From Nereocystis luetkeana (Eukaryota > Sar > Phaeophyceae > Laminariales > Laminariaceae): a stretch of 64,000 bases of DNA. Location: positions 14,316,869 through 14,380,868 of the forward strand of contig JARUPZ010000003.1 in the NCBI GenBank assembly GCA_031213475.1, given 5' to 3'. Both the position numbers and the translations under genes were made by a program. Below are positions 30,250 to 41,679 of this stretch, piece by piece (the first letter of the stretch is position 1; each line of letters opens with the position of its first letter). The notes under the pieces were generated by a model. That model was given only the letters and a program-made list of their open reading frames with translations. It was not told where the DNA came from and ran no database searches.

Positions 30250-31480
30250 GGCGCTTCGCTCCGCGGGCGGCCTACGCCGCCCGCTACGCTCGCTCAGGAA
30301 GGAAAAAAGTACATCAAATTATTATGCGAAGCGAACAGAGGTCCACGATTGAGTTTAGTGTTTTCAAGGATCGTAATTGCAAACCGGCGACTTCTTGATA
30401 ATGCCAAGAGTCCCGCCGCCATGCTTCAGGAAAAAACAGCTCCGACGTCAGCTTGGATGCCACATATACGCTTCGCGTCGCGGATGTCGTACGTACGTAC
30501 ATACGAAAATGAAACCGAAAACTCGGAAAGGAAAAAAAATCCCCGTCCCCTCTCGTGTAATATTTTTCTGCCTGATTGGAACACCTTACACCCGGTCGAA
30601 AAAAGAAAAGAAAAAAACGCACATAAGAGCTTCTCTCTCAGCCTCGTACGCCGCCCGCCCCTCTCGCGACCACCTCGCTACCGATTCGGTCCGGGTAAAG
30701 CTTTTATCACTCTCTGCCACAATCAGCCCCGTCGCCCGCCCCGCGTGAAGCCCGGTGCTCACCGTGGCCTTCGTTCGCCAGCTCGATAACGTTGGTGTTC
30801 AAACTGCACACCTCCCTCTTTCAACTTCAGCGTGGTCGCAAAAATTAGCACCGCTTGTATATCATCTTGCCCTCCCGAACGACCTTTATAAACTCGTACA
30901 TACTCTATCAACAATCATAAATCGAAGCCAGACAAAGCCCGTTCATGCATCCCTCGGGTCTCGAGGCACACGCGACGCCTAGGCACGAAAGCGGCGACCG
31001 CGCTCCTTGCAACCCCCCCTCTACCCGCCAGCACTCGCTGGCACCCGCGACGGTGCCGGGTCCTCCCGTGATGCCGTGCTCGGAGAACACGCACGCACAC
31101 GAAACGAAAGAAGAAAAAAGGAAGGAATAACCGAGAAAACAAAGAACTGCTGGAAAGGTCCGGCAAGTAATGAAAGGAGGCGGCTTGGAAGTGGGAGCTC
31201 TGAGAGGCCAGGGACGCACCAACCGAGCACGCTCAGGGGTTGTGATCTAAGTATGTAGTTCTATACGGCGATTGATAGCATCGCAAGTTATCGTTGTTTT
31301 GTGTTTATTTTGTCGCTTCGTCGCTGCCTCTAAGAAGGGGTGAACCAGAAACCATTTTGGGACTCCCACCGTCGAAAACAAGTGTCGAAGCGAAAATGAC
31401 GATTGATTACAGCATCGGTGCCACTTATGTATACAACAGGAGCAGTGGGCGCCCGCCGTGAAGAAACTTTATGTTCATAA
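30250..31480. other. No supported gene
   Basis: GC-rich blocks between 30600 and 31200 leave overlapping frames in both strands (up to 146 codons from 30349) without recognisable motifs. Confidence 0.35.
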
Positions 31481-31576
31481 CTAAAGATGGGCTCAGATCG
31501 GCTCCAAAAATGGTAAGAAAATTGAAAATTGGGTTTAAAAACACAGCTCAACAAGTGGAACCTACTCTAAATCTTA

Positions 31577-33183
31577 CACAATGTGTGTGTGTGTTCTTCA
31601 CATTAAACCGTTCTTTCTACCCGTCGACATCCAGCACAACCAGTGTCCGTGCCGATTCTTCCATCCTAGAAGAGATACAAGTTCTGTGGTCACAAAGCTA
31701 CGCCACAGAGATACTACGTTGCCACGTGTGCAGTGTGAACTGCAGTGGGCAATGCAAAGCCATGTCATCATACTAGATACGACAGGCACGACATACGCAA
31801 TCTATGAAGTAGTGAAACGAAAAGAAACAATCAAAGAGAAAACAAAAACAAGGTAGACAAGTCGAAAAAGAAAAAGAAGAAAAATGAAAGCAAAATCTAA
31901 GAGAAACAATCTGTCGTGCCCCCCCCCCCGCAGGCGAGGTGGCCTACACTTGAAAAAGAACGAGCTGGAAAAAAGAAGAAATAACAAAAAAACACCACTG
32001 CTTGTGAACAGAGTAAGACAAAGAACCAAGGAGAAAGTAACAAGGAAAAATAACAAAGGGGAAATAACAGGCAGACCAAAGCCCAAAGCACCTTCTAGGT
32101 GGCGGCAGCAGCTTGTGGTACGAGTAGTATAGCCAGGTTCTCCCTGCTAATCCGCCTGGTACCTTGCTACCCAGACTGCCGTCTCCGCCCTGCGTTCGTC
32201 AACTATGCCCAGCCCCTTGGCGTCAGACAATACGAGCCGAGCAGAGCAGGTTCGTCTTCCAACCACGCCACACGGCTCCTTGAGTACGGCTTATCAATCA
32301 GAAAAGGAAGAGGAAGAGAAAAAAATGAAATGAAAATCACGGAGAGTCAGCGCAAGAAAGAAAAAAAAACAAAACTAAAAGAGAAGACAAGGGAAGACCA
32401 CGTTCGAGCCAGCTGCACCAGTTGGTAGCACTAGTAGTATGGTCATATTCTACTTCCTAGTCGACTTGGTGCCTTGCTACCCTGTCTGCCATCTCCTTCC
32501 TACTTTCGTCTACCGCCGTTTCCCTTCTACCCCTCCTGTTCCCCCCCCTCTCCGCATTCACTCGGTCGGGCTTTATGCCACTTCTCCTGTTGCCCCCTCC
32601 CCCCCCGTTCCTTTGGGCACCATCCACGGCGGATGCGCGGCGCTGTCTACTCATCTCAGCCTCAGCCTCGTGCCACCTCACCATGAACCGTTCGGCTGCT
32701 TCAAGGATCCCCCGGTACCACTTCCCCACCTTTTTGGCTGCAGTGGACCACAACGCGGTCTCAACTCCAAACACCAAGGGGGCAACTTCCGTTGACCCTT
32801 CGGTGGCTCGGAACTCCCTAAGGTCTTCGACTATGCATCTATGCCAAGTCTTACACTGTCCGCCTGGTCTCGGCTTCTCCCCACCAGCTATCGTCCCGAG
32901 CATTACCCGATTGGGTAATCGCTCCTTGCTTTGCCGTGCCACGCCCCCCGCAAAGAAGAGCCGCCGTTTGCGAATGGTCGTTTCGATGCTCTCGCAACGT
33001 GTCATCTTGAGGGCCTTCGCGTACGAGAGGGTGGCATGGTCAGTACGAAGTCGGCGCTGGAAGCCAATGACTCGCAACAGGACTTGGTGGTGAGCCGTTC
33101 GAAGCTTGGCAAAGTGTTCCGCTCTGAGGGTCCACGTCACACACCCGTACAGCAGGGTCTCAATCACCTCGGCCTTCAGCATT
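31577..33183 (-). mobile_element. LINE copy 2, 5'-truncated
   Basis: The (GT)n tail, then GTTCTTCACATTAAACCG, to GACCCTGCTGTACGGGTGTG-equivalent sequence on the minus strand. It is nearly identical to 20466-22076, so it is a recent copy of the same family. Confidence 0.93.
32457..33182 (-). pseudogene. LINE reverse transcriptase C-terminal fragment
   Basis: 241 codons, open, starting MLKAEVIETLLYGCVTW and ending in VARHQVD. The catalytic YADD part is lost by 5' truncation. Differs from copy 1 by few residues (for example LRTDH against LHTDH). Confidence 0.92.
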
Positions 33184-33419
33184 GGAGGTAGATCAAGGTC
33201 GGGAAAAAAATAAGACAGTAGTGAGCCTGGACACCAAATTGACGTTTCCTAACACCGAGCGCCCACTGCTGTACTATTACAGTAGCTGTATAGTGCTTGG
33301 ATAGAGTTTCGAAGGTTTCGACATAATGTGGAAAGAGTGAGGATGTTTTGCCCTCCATCCCCTCCTGGCGCCCTCGTACTTTTTTCTTTGTGTGCCGACA
33401 ACTCGATACAACCGAAGGG

Positions 33420-33640
33420 TTCGATATTTCATACTGTAAGCATCGAAATTGTATCGATTACGATGATAGTTTCTGTTTTTTTATGGTTATCGTATGGATT
33501 GAAATATCGATAGAGTCTGTGGTGTATCGTATCGATCACGATGATAGTTTCTATGGTTTGTCGTTATCGTATCGTTTCATTTTTTTCGGTGTATCGTTAT
33601 CGCATCGATTACGATAGCTTCTGTGGGTATATCGTATCCA
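33420..33640. repeat. Degenerate ATCGATTACGATGATAG repeat
   Basis: Repeats of CGTATCGAT, ACGATGATAGTTTCT and GTTATCGTATCG, about 50-60 bp apart. Confidence 0.75.
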
Positions 33641-33916
33641 TTACGGAGGAAACTTCCTATGTAATGAGACTGAAATGCCAATTGTAACTCCGGCAAGTAT
33701 GCGTCGAAACCGACGGGATGTAGCTCGATTTGATCGCTCAGACATAACGGTTACAATGCCAACATAAAAAGTACCAGGTATCCTGTACCAGGAAAGAAAC
33801 TTCCTATGAAAGCATTTTTTTTTCTTGACGTTTTCCTGGGCTTTGGGGGATGGTTTTTCAACTTACTGGCGTTTTCCGAGATCTCGGGTCGGGGTTTTTC
33901 TGACAATTGTGCTCCT

Positions 33917-33957
33917 GGGTTGTTTGTTTGTTTGTTTGTTTGTTTGTTTGTTTGTTT
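33917..33957. repeat. (GTTT)n microsatellite
   Basis: About ten units. Confidence 0.95.
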
Positions 33958-34176
33958 CGGCGTATTTTGTCCTGCCTACCCCCCCCCCGCTCGGTGTCGG
34001 GGGTGGTCTGGGTAATCGGACTACTCATTTGTGGCACAGGATACGTTTCCAGAGTTGTGGGCGGGGTTTTCGGTGTGGTTCTTTGACGTCTTCCGTGTTT
34101 TTTTTCTTCTCGTTTTTGATATTCACTTCTCGCTTTTCCATGCATCTTCCTCGCCCCCCCCCCCGTCGCGGGTGAC

Positions 34177-34372
34177 ATGGCGGTGATTTTCGTTGACGAT
34201 TTCTTCCTGCCCCGTAAGGCTGGGTCTTCCTTTCATTTATGTTGTACGTACTTTACCGGCTTCGTTGCCTTGCCGTTCAGAGGTGTGGGAGTGGGTTTTG
34301 GGGAGCCGCATCTTCGACTCATGTTCTAGTTCGTGGAATCGGATTTTCCATTAACTTCCCATAGTTCTGCAT
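34177..34372 (+). repeat. Dispersed repeat E, copy 2
   Basis: Partner of 29921-30107; preceded by a C tract at 34156. Confidence 0.85.
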
Positions 34373-34784
34373 ATACGGCTCATCAGAGTGGGCTATTTTT
34401 TAATAGTGTTATGATCCTGCTTTGTATGAGGTTGAAAGCCCCCGGTAATCACCTGGGTCCCGGCACTGGGATCGTATTTGTAGTACTTGGAAGGCGTATC
34501 TTAGGTGGAAAACCAGGGGTTTCCCAGAGAGGCACGAGCGTGGTCTCAGTCTCCGTCGTGCACGAAAGGAATAAAGCTGCTCTTCTATATCTCTAAGCAA
34601 ACAATAGCGTGAGTACCATCGCGTACCGACTTGATAAGCAGACCTGTCCAGGGATACAAAGTCTCCCGCATGTCCTGATCTTAACAACGCATCAAACCAA
34701 GAACTCGTTGTTCACTTTTTTTTTTCTCTATTTTTCACGTCGACTGAGTCGATTGCCATTGTGTCTCGATCGCGGGCCGGGGGG

Positions 34785-34835
34785 GGTGTACTCATTATCA
34801 TGCATGGCCATAGTCGGGGGGGGGGGGGGGGGGGC
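34785..34835 (-). repeat. Element A end fragment with G tract
   Basis: GTGTACTCATTATCATGCAT then CGG and about 17 G. Confidence 0.75.
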
Positions 34836-34908
34836 GTTGTGTGGCAGTGTTTTTACCGGTTTACCTGGTATTATTTTTCCCACCCGTAACCCGTTATTAA
34901 TAGCAACT

Positions 34909-34992
34909 AACTGCAGTGAGGGCCGTGTTGGGGACAAAGACCTCAAATTCCAAGTAATTTGTCCCCTAAACCGGACTGCGGTCTTGAAAAGG
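34909..34992. mobile_element. M3 hairpin
   Basis: AACTGCAGTGAGGGCCGTGT to CCGGACTGCGGTCTTG. Confidence 0.7.
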
Positions 34993-35220
34993 CTAGTGGT
35001 AGTCAGCGCGCAAAACAATCAACAGCTGTGTTCGAGCTGATGCTTTGTCGCCCTACAAGGTGTACTGCTATACTATTAATAGTAGTAGGGAGGTACCACT
35101 TCCTTTGACAGGCTGCGGCCACAAGCAGTGGATGGATGCCTGTGTTGCATGTAGCGAATAATTTTAAAAACTACAGCAGTAAGGCTCCTTCTTTTTGTAT
35201 ATTACCGTAGACTTTATTAT

Positions 35221-35310
35221 CCCCTTAGAACCGCAGTCCCGGTCTTGGGGACAAACCATTCAAATTCCAAGTACTTTGTCCCCAAAACGGGACTGCGGTC
35301 CTAAAAGGGT
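35221..35310. mobile_element. M3 hairpin, near consensus
   Basis: CCCCTTAGAACCGCAGTCCC to GGGACTGCGGTCCTAAAAGG. Confidence 0.85.
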
Positions 35311-35835
35311 CAAGTCACCGGGCGTTTCCCGCCCAAGCCTGGCGCGAATGAACCACGAATGAATTTCGTGCTGCAGCTTTTTTTGTTCTTTTTTTTTTGT
35401 ACGAAGTATATACTTTATACGTATCGCCAGGCACCAGGCACTAAATACCGAGGGAACACCTATAACGGACGAAACGCAGAGAACACAATAATGTTTAGTA
35501 CGAGCTCAGCAACACCAGCAGCTCGTATGCCAGGGCCGCAGTCGGGGTTCTCGCGTCAGCAAAAAACGACTATTAATACAACAGACAGTATGTTCCTGTG
35601 TTGTACTACTACTGCTGTATGATACTGACGCAGCAGTGCATCGTAACTCAAACACGATACTATAAATGGAATACATATTATTATTAAATAGTACCAGGTA
35701 TGATTATAAACGAACAAACGTGTTATTGCGGAGTTGGCAAAGTTTGAGTATCAACCATTCAGTCGGTCAAACTCTCATCTACAATATAATATTAATAGTA
35801 ACTTTTATGTGTACCGTACTTGTACTTGTATATAG

Positions 35836-35955
35836 GACCAGTGTGTGTTCTTCACATTAAACCGTTCTTTCTACCCGTCGACATCCAGCACAACCAGTGT
35901 CCGTGCCGATTCTTCAATCCTAGAAGAGATACAAGTTCTGTGGTCACAAAGCTAC
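35836..35955 (-). mobile_element. LINE 3'-end fragment
   Basis: GTGTGTTCTTCACATTAAAC to GTGGTCACAAAGCTAC, then TATTAATATA where the LINE continues CGCCACAG. Confidence 0.9.
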
Positions 35956-35990
35956 TATTAATATATGGGTACAGCAGTCACACCTGGAAG

Positions 35991-36097
35991 TATTACGGGG
36001 GACCGTAGTAAATAGGACCAAATATTGTTTGTAAAAATAGCGAAACATATAGGTTTTTGTCTGTACCGTAGGTCCTATTTAATATGGCCCCCCGTAA
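35991..36097 (+). mobile_element. M1 hairpin MITE (type b)
   Basis: TATTACGGGGGACC to GGCCCCCCGTAA; core AAAATAGCGAAACATATAGG. Confidence 0.9.
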
Positions 36098-36105
36098 GCA
36101 GAGTC

Positions 36106-36245
36106 AAATTTAGGCACTGCAGTACTAAAAGGGTTAAGACAACACACCTTCCTGGGACGATTTTTCCGGGGGCGAAATCTCCGAAACATGCATTCACCCC
36201 TTTAGAGCTGCAGTCAAGTTTATGGGGGCAAACCACGCAAAACAT
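36106..36245. mobile_element. Two M3 half-elements
   Basis: Right half at 36106-36137 (CACTGCAGTACTAAAAGGG) and left half at 36197-36245 (CACCCCTTTAGAGCTGCAGT). Confidence 0.6.
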
Positions 36246-36254
36246 GAGTATTAA

Positions 36255-36368
36255 GATTACAGGGGACCATACGTAGTTAATAGAACCAAATACTGTTGGT
36301 AAAAATAGCGAAGTGTATAGGTGTTTGTATGTACCGTAGGTCCTATTTTATATGGTCCCTCGTCTTAG
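36255..36368 (+). mobile_element. M1 hairpin MITE (type b) with TACGTA
   Basis: ATTACAGGGGACCATACGTAGTTAAT has CGTA inserted after CCATA. The right end is mutated (CTCGTCTTA). Confidence 0.82.
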
Positions 36369-36464
36369 TAGAGTAGTCATTAGAACCCACGATGAGCCCT
36401 ATGTTTGTCTGTGATACCATTTTTTTGTTTTGAGTGCTGTTTTGTGTCCCCTGTAATACTGCTG

Positions 36465-36825
36465 TAGTGTGTGTGTTCTTCACATTAAACCGTTCTTTCT
36501 ACCCGTCAACATCCGGCACAACCAGTGTCCGTGCCGATTCTTCAATCCTAGAAGAGATACAAGTTCTGTGGTCACAAAGCTACGCCACAGAGATACTACG
36601 TTGCCACGTACCTGGTACCTGGTAGGCAGTAAGCACAGCAGCAGTGGGCAATGCGATACCATGTCAGCATACTATTAATATTAATAGATACGACAGGCAC
36701 GACATACACATTCTATAAAATAGAGAAACGAAAGGAAACAAACAATCAAAGAGAAAACGAAAACAAAGAAGACAAATCGAAAGAGAAAAAAAGAAGAAAA
36801 AAAATTGAAAGCAAAGTGCTGCGAC
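36465..36825 (-). mobile_element. LINE 3' end with micro-insertions
   Basis: Against 31577-31910 it carries TACCTGGTACCTGGTA at 36606 and TATTAATATTAATA for TA at 36671. It also shares GCAGTAAGCACAGCAGCAG with the copy at 18543. Confidence 0.88.
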
Positions 36826-36831
36826 CGGGTA

Positions 36832-36861
36832 TTATCATTATTATTATTATTATTATTATTC
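36832..36861. repeat. (ATT)n microsatellite
   Basis: TATCATTATTATTATTATT, nine units. Confidence 0.9.
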
Positions 36862-37235
36862 GTTGCGCCATCTGCCAATCAATGTTGAAGCGCTTGTTCC
36901 AGTCATACCATCCACAATCCTCATGCATAGATGTCAGGAGACAGCACTTACTTTCACCCCTTGACAGACAGCAACTTTGCCATGACATGCCTTGACTGAC
37001 CCCGGATTACTAGGTTTTAATGTGGAACAACCGGCCCTGCACCCTTGACAGCGCATGTTTTGCCTTGCTTGACACGTCTCCTGACATATTTGTCCACATG
37101 TGAAGGGTAATCCAGAACCCAATTACCTACTCTTTGTGCAGCAGTAGTTCAGATGGTGTTGCCAATCAGGCCTGAATACCCGACGAAAACAGAACAATAA
37201 CGACGCACCCCTCCTGCATAGTATTAAAAGTGTAC

Positions 37236-37344
37236 TATTACGGGGGACCACAGTTAGTGGGACCTGTGGTATATATAAAAACCTATATATTTGACCATTT
37301 TTATAAACAATATTTGGTACTATTAACTATGGCCCCCCGTAACA
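37236..37344 (-). mobile_element. M1 hairpin MITE (type a)
   Basis: TATTACGGGGGACC to GGCCCCCCGTAAC. Confidence 0.9.
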
Positions 37345-38205
37345 CTGCTATGAGTGTATTGGATGCTGAACATGTTGTTGTGGTTGATGGTGTGACTCTT
37401 TCTCCTACCTACCGCCGTCCTCGCGAGCTACAAAAAATACCTGGCGATACACGCATGAGAGGCAGAGACGCTAAAGACATAAACACATTAGAGGAAGGCC
37501 TTTCTCTGGCGGCTGGCTGCCCCTTGAAGAAGCTCTACTCCTGACGGCGGGCAGTGCCTCGACGTCGTCCTGCCGCTGCAAATAGCAGGCGCGTAACAGC
37601 GTGAGTGCCTCGACGTCGTGACTTGAAAGGCTCCTCAATGATTATTTTGTGTATACCCTCGATGCCCAACGAGGCAGTACATATTTATTTTAGAATGTGT
37701 GAGGCGTCAGGACGCCCCTTCCCCCCTCATTTGAGACTTGACTATTAATAACTTGATTATAGCATAGAGGACGAAAAAATGCCGAGCGTAAAGAACGATT
37801 ACGGTAACAGCATCGATGGCATGGCACGGGACAAGCAGCCCGGGCTATTCCTGGGGTACGCACGGGATGTCTGCGAATGGCAAGGTAAGGCCAAGACGTA
37901 CTAACACACACGCGCGGCCAAGATGATACAGGGTATATAGCGCCGGTCCCCTCTCTAAATATGGTGCCGGTATGTATCCGCCAGTCAGCTATACCGGCGT
38001 TATAGGGGCAACCGGCTCCATACACTCCGAACACTGCCACGCTGGTTATCCCCATCTGTAGCAGGGACCACTGCTGTACTTACTTGCGCTGCCGCCCACT
38101 CCTACAACACCTACGGCCGTTCGTTCTATTGACAAGACCGCACGTGACTTTTCTCGTTTTCTCAGGTCGCTTCGTACTATAATACAATAATTCCAAGTAT
38201 TTTTT
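37345..38205. other. No supported gene; repeat H copy at 37945-38060
   Basis: A 65-codon frame (MSVLDAEHVVVVDGVTLSP) from 37349 is protein-like but isolated. 37945-38060 (GCCGGTATGTATCCGCCAG, GGGGCAACCGGCTC, GAACACTGCCACGCTGG) matches 58800-58920. Confidence 0.4.
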
Positions 38206-38206
38206 T

Positions 38207-38314
38207 AAAACCCTTTTAGGACTGCCTTGTCGTGTTGGGGACAATAGGGGACAATTTACCTGGAATTTGAGTGGATTGTCCCAAAAACGGGACTGAAGTT
38301 CTAAGGGGGGTTAA
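38207..38314. mobile_element. M3 hairpin
   Basis: CCCTTTTAGGACTGCC to AACGGGACTGAAGTTCTAAG. A poorer copy follows at 38338-38400. Confidence 0.7.
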
Positions 38315-38543
38315 GGTCCCACGAAGGTTTCGTAATGCAACCCCTTCACACTAATTCCAAGTAGTGTATCGCCAAAGAACGTGTGTGCGGCTCTTAAATG
38401 TGAGGCGCCACCCCCGTACGGCAGATTTACCCCCATAATGATCGCACGTAATGTTCCCAAAAAATCGTGCGACCAATTCTCGAGGTGTTTTTTACGGTGG
38501 TGCTAAAATGGGTTTTGAAGTGTTTCTGGCTCTGTAGTCTGCT

Positions 38544-38664
38544 TTTGCGGGGGACCATAGTAACTATTAATAGAACCAAATATTGTTAGTAAAAATAGGT
38601 AAATATATACCTGGTAGGTTTTTGTGTGTACCATAGGTCCTATCAACTATGGTCCCCCGTAATA
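38544..38664 (+). mobile_element. M1 hairpin MITE with two TA micro-insertions
   Basis: AGTAACTATTAATAGAACC stands in place of AGTTAATAGGACC. ACCTGGT lies between AAATATAT and AGGTTTTT. Confidence 0.88.
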
Positions 38665-38715
38665 CGACCATCATTTTATTGAGATGTATTGACATGAATA
38701 GTCAATTGGTCGGTG

Positions 38716-38800
38716 CTGACCAAATGTTGTTAGTAATAATAGCGATTTATATGGGTTTTTGTGTGCACCCTAGGTCCTGTTTAATATGGTGCCCCGTCAT
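38716..38800 (+). mobile_element. M1 fragment (type b)
   Basis: TGACCAAATGTTGTTAGTAA to GGTGCCCCGTCATA; the left TIR is lost. Confidence 0.75.
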
Positions 38801-38896
38801 ATTAATACCAGGCACTGTTGTTTTTTGGTGGTGAATTGTGAGGGGCTGGGTGGGCTGCTGGTGCGGCTCTTGCTGCTGCTGCGCACATACCGGGAT

Positions 38897-39025
<129 letters not shown>

Positions 39026-39491
39026 CCTCTCTTGGTTTTGTTTGGGTGTTTTTCCTCCCTGCTGATCTCGTAAGGTATTGTATGAGGGATCGACTCTACC
39101 CTTGAGGGCATCATTTTATTATTTTCAATATTCAACTGCAACTGCAGCCGTGGTGATGTCAGCGGCTAACAATAGCGATCGGCAGACGGAGTGGAGTCGA
39201 GTCACCGCGGCTGGTTCTTTGGCGCCCCAACTCCCGCCCGCACCCCCATTCCCCACTCACCACTTACCCGCTCTTTTCGCTCTGCCCATTCGCTCCTGTA
39301 CAACAAAGTTTTCACGCTCCCACCCCCCCGTCCCACCCCGTCCCACCCCTCCCCCCGACCCGCCCCCACCCCATCTTCTACTCTCTGCTCGCGCGCGTGC
39401 CGCAAACGAATTGTGAAACGGCATTCCCAAAAACGACCTTTTTTTTCTCGTCTCGTATGAAAAAAATAAAAAACACCGATCTTCGTTCCAG

Positions 39492-39778
39492 GAAATTTGA
39501 TGGCGGCCGTTTTCGGCGAGCACGGGCCGAAGGGCGTCGAGGCTCTGGAATACCCGACTCGCCAAAGGGGGGCGGGGGTGGCGGTGACGACGCCCCTCCC
39601 GCATGGTGCATCCATCAGCAGCGATGAGGGCTCTTTTGATGAGGGCGAGGATAGGTTTGGTAGCGAACGGGGTGAGGGTGGTGCTGGTGCTGGTGCTGGT
39701 GCTGGTGGCCGTTTTGGCGGTGGCGGTAGCCTGAGGGCGAGGACCGGGCAGCTGATGAAGCTCCCGAAGAATGGTTCG
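39492..39778 (+). CDS. Candidate exon (MAAVFGEHGPKGVEALEYP)
   Basis: Acceptor TCGTTCCAG, donor TCG/GTGAGG, 95 codons. Ordered start (LMAAVFGEHGPKGVEAL), acidic Ser/Asp/Glu stretch (SSDEGSFDEGEDRFGSE), Gly/Ala repeat, then RARTGQLMKLPKNGS. Joins the next exon in phase 0. Confidence 0.45.
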
Positions 39779-41646
39779 GTGAGGAATACCATGGTATATA
39801 TATTTTTTTAAACCCGATGCTATTCGAGAAATGTCGAGAAATTTCGATAATTTTTGGGAAAAAGGGATGATACTATTGAATATGAATATCTGTTTTTTAC
39901 AGAATGTTTTAGAATATCTGCTAACTTCTGCTTTAGTGATTATTGCTCCTTTTTTTTCTCATCTCTTTTTATCCCGACGACCCCGGCCTTTTGCGATCGG
40001 GGCGAGAAGGCGCTGCGACGGTGGATGCTTTAGTAGTTCTTGATTTTTTATTCTTCCCGCTCCTTGATCCCTGTGCTCTTATGGCTTGTTTAGCCCCACA
40101 CCGACTTGCTATCGAGGCGCAACGGTGTCATCTTCTTGTTCCCTTTGTCTTTTGGCTCGTTTCCTCGTTTCTTATTTCGCTGTCTCCTGTTCCCTGTACC
40201 TCGTTCCCTGTTATTTATTATTTATTCAGCGTTTCTTATTGTTTTACATCAAGTTCTTGTTTCTCTCTATTTTTTCCTGGTACTTGATGTTTCTGTTTTT
40301 TTTTCCCGAAACCGACTTTTGGTGCCCAGGCGAAGGTGGCGCAACGATGGATGTCGCAGAAGATGTCCTCCCGCAAAGGCAGTTCGGCCGTGACCACCTC
40401 CCAGCGGTTCGCGCAACCCTTGGCCAGCGAGGGGAAGGGGAGCGTTTTCTCGGTCGATCTGCCCCTGAGCAAAAGGCCAGTACTACTCGTACAGCAGCTC
40501 GTATGCCCCTGTACATATCGCCCACGAAAAGGAAGAAGTGCCGATTAGGGCGGGGATATTCGGTCCGTTTATACACAGATAGTAAAACCAAGCGGTTCTT
40601 TGTATTTACGGCCGGGGTGGTGACCAAATAAGAACCTCGAGGCGCACTTTTTGGGACGGACGCCACTGTAAGAAACTCGACTCAGGGGCGAACGGTACGC
40701 TGAATCCCACCTGGTATGGAATAGGTTTATGCTCGATAAGGTTTTCTGCCTTTTAAGGCAAACTGCTGCCAGTTCCGTTTTGGGGACAAACCAGTCAAAT
40801 TCTACGTAGTTTTGTCCCCAACATGGGACAGCGGTCTTGCTTTCTGAAACTGCTCTGTAGGTGCTCGTTCTTGGCAGGCCCATACTGCAATCAAGTAATA
40901 GCGTGTAGGGGTCGGGGTGGCTGGCGGTGGTGGGGGTGGGGGTGGGGGGGGGTTGTTCATCTTCGCGGTTTTGTCGTGCCCTCTACGGGTTGCGCCTTGC
41001 AGCCCTTTTTGTCTCCCCTTATCGACTGGCGTGGAATTGTGCCTACCCACGGTTCAGTTTTTTTTTTTTTTTTTTGCAAATACCGTAAAAAAAAACCTCA
41101 CCGCCACGGTGAGATTCGAACTCGGGTAGCAATGCCAGTAGCATTCGAGGCAAACCACGACTGAAAAGAGAAAATGACAACAACAACAAAAACGGCATTA
41201 GGTACAGGGAGGGGGGGGGGGGAGAGGGGTGTACTCGATAGGAGAGATGTGCTCGATCTCATGCATGGCCGTAGTCGTATGACCACAGCTTTTAGAGAGC
41301 TCGATTTTAGAGAAAAGTCGAGAGAGGTCGAAAAGCACGGACATACCATACGCTGCCGGTGTAGAGGAGGTGTACTGCTGTGATAGACCTCAACGCGCCC
41401 CCTTCTGTCCATGTGTCTCCCGCTAGCCGCAATATCTCTATATACCTGTGCGATGCAACTCCAATCTGTGAAAGACGTCTACACATACGACGTGTGGAAA
41501 TGTATAAATAGACCCAAAGGTATATCGCTGTTCGTCCAACTGATACTCGTACCCCCAAGGTATTTCGCCTGACCACGTCTGCATTTTTTTAATCGTTTTT
41601 TGGAAACCTGTTTGTGGGTGGTGCCTTCTCTCTCTCTCCTGTTCTT

Positions 41647-41679
<33 letters not shown>

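Larger units (their letters stand above)
31487..33290 (+). repeat. Repeat G interrupted by LINE copy 2
   Basis: Flanks 31487-31576 and 33184-33290 correspond to the continuous stretch 23459-23670. Confidence 0.7.

Noticed and set aside
36934-37122. Cysteine-rich zinc-finger-like peptide on the minus strand
   Set aside because: Eight Cys in 62 residues but irregular spacing and no partner; likely chance from TGC/GCA-rich repeats.
39078-39460. Proline-rich ORFs before the 39.5-kb exon
   Set aside because: C-rich low complexity with overlapping frames and no motif.
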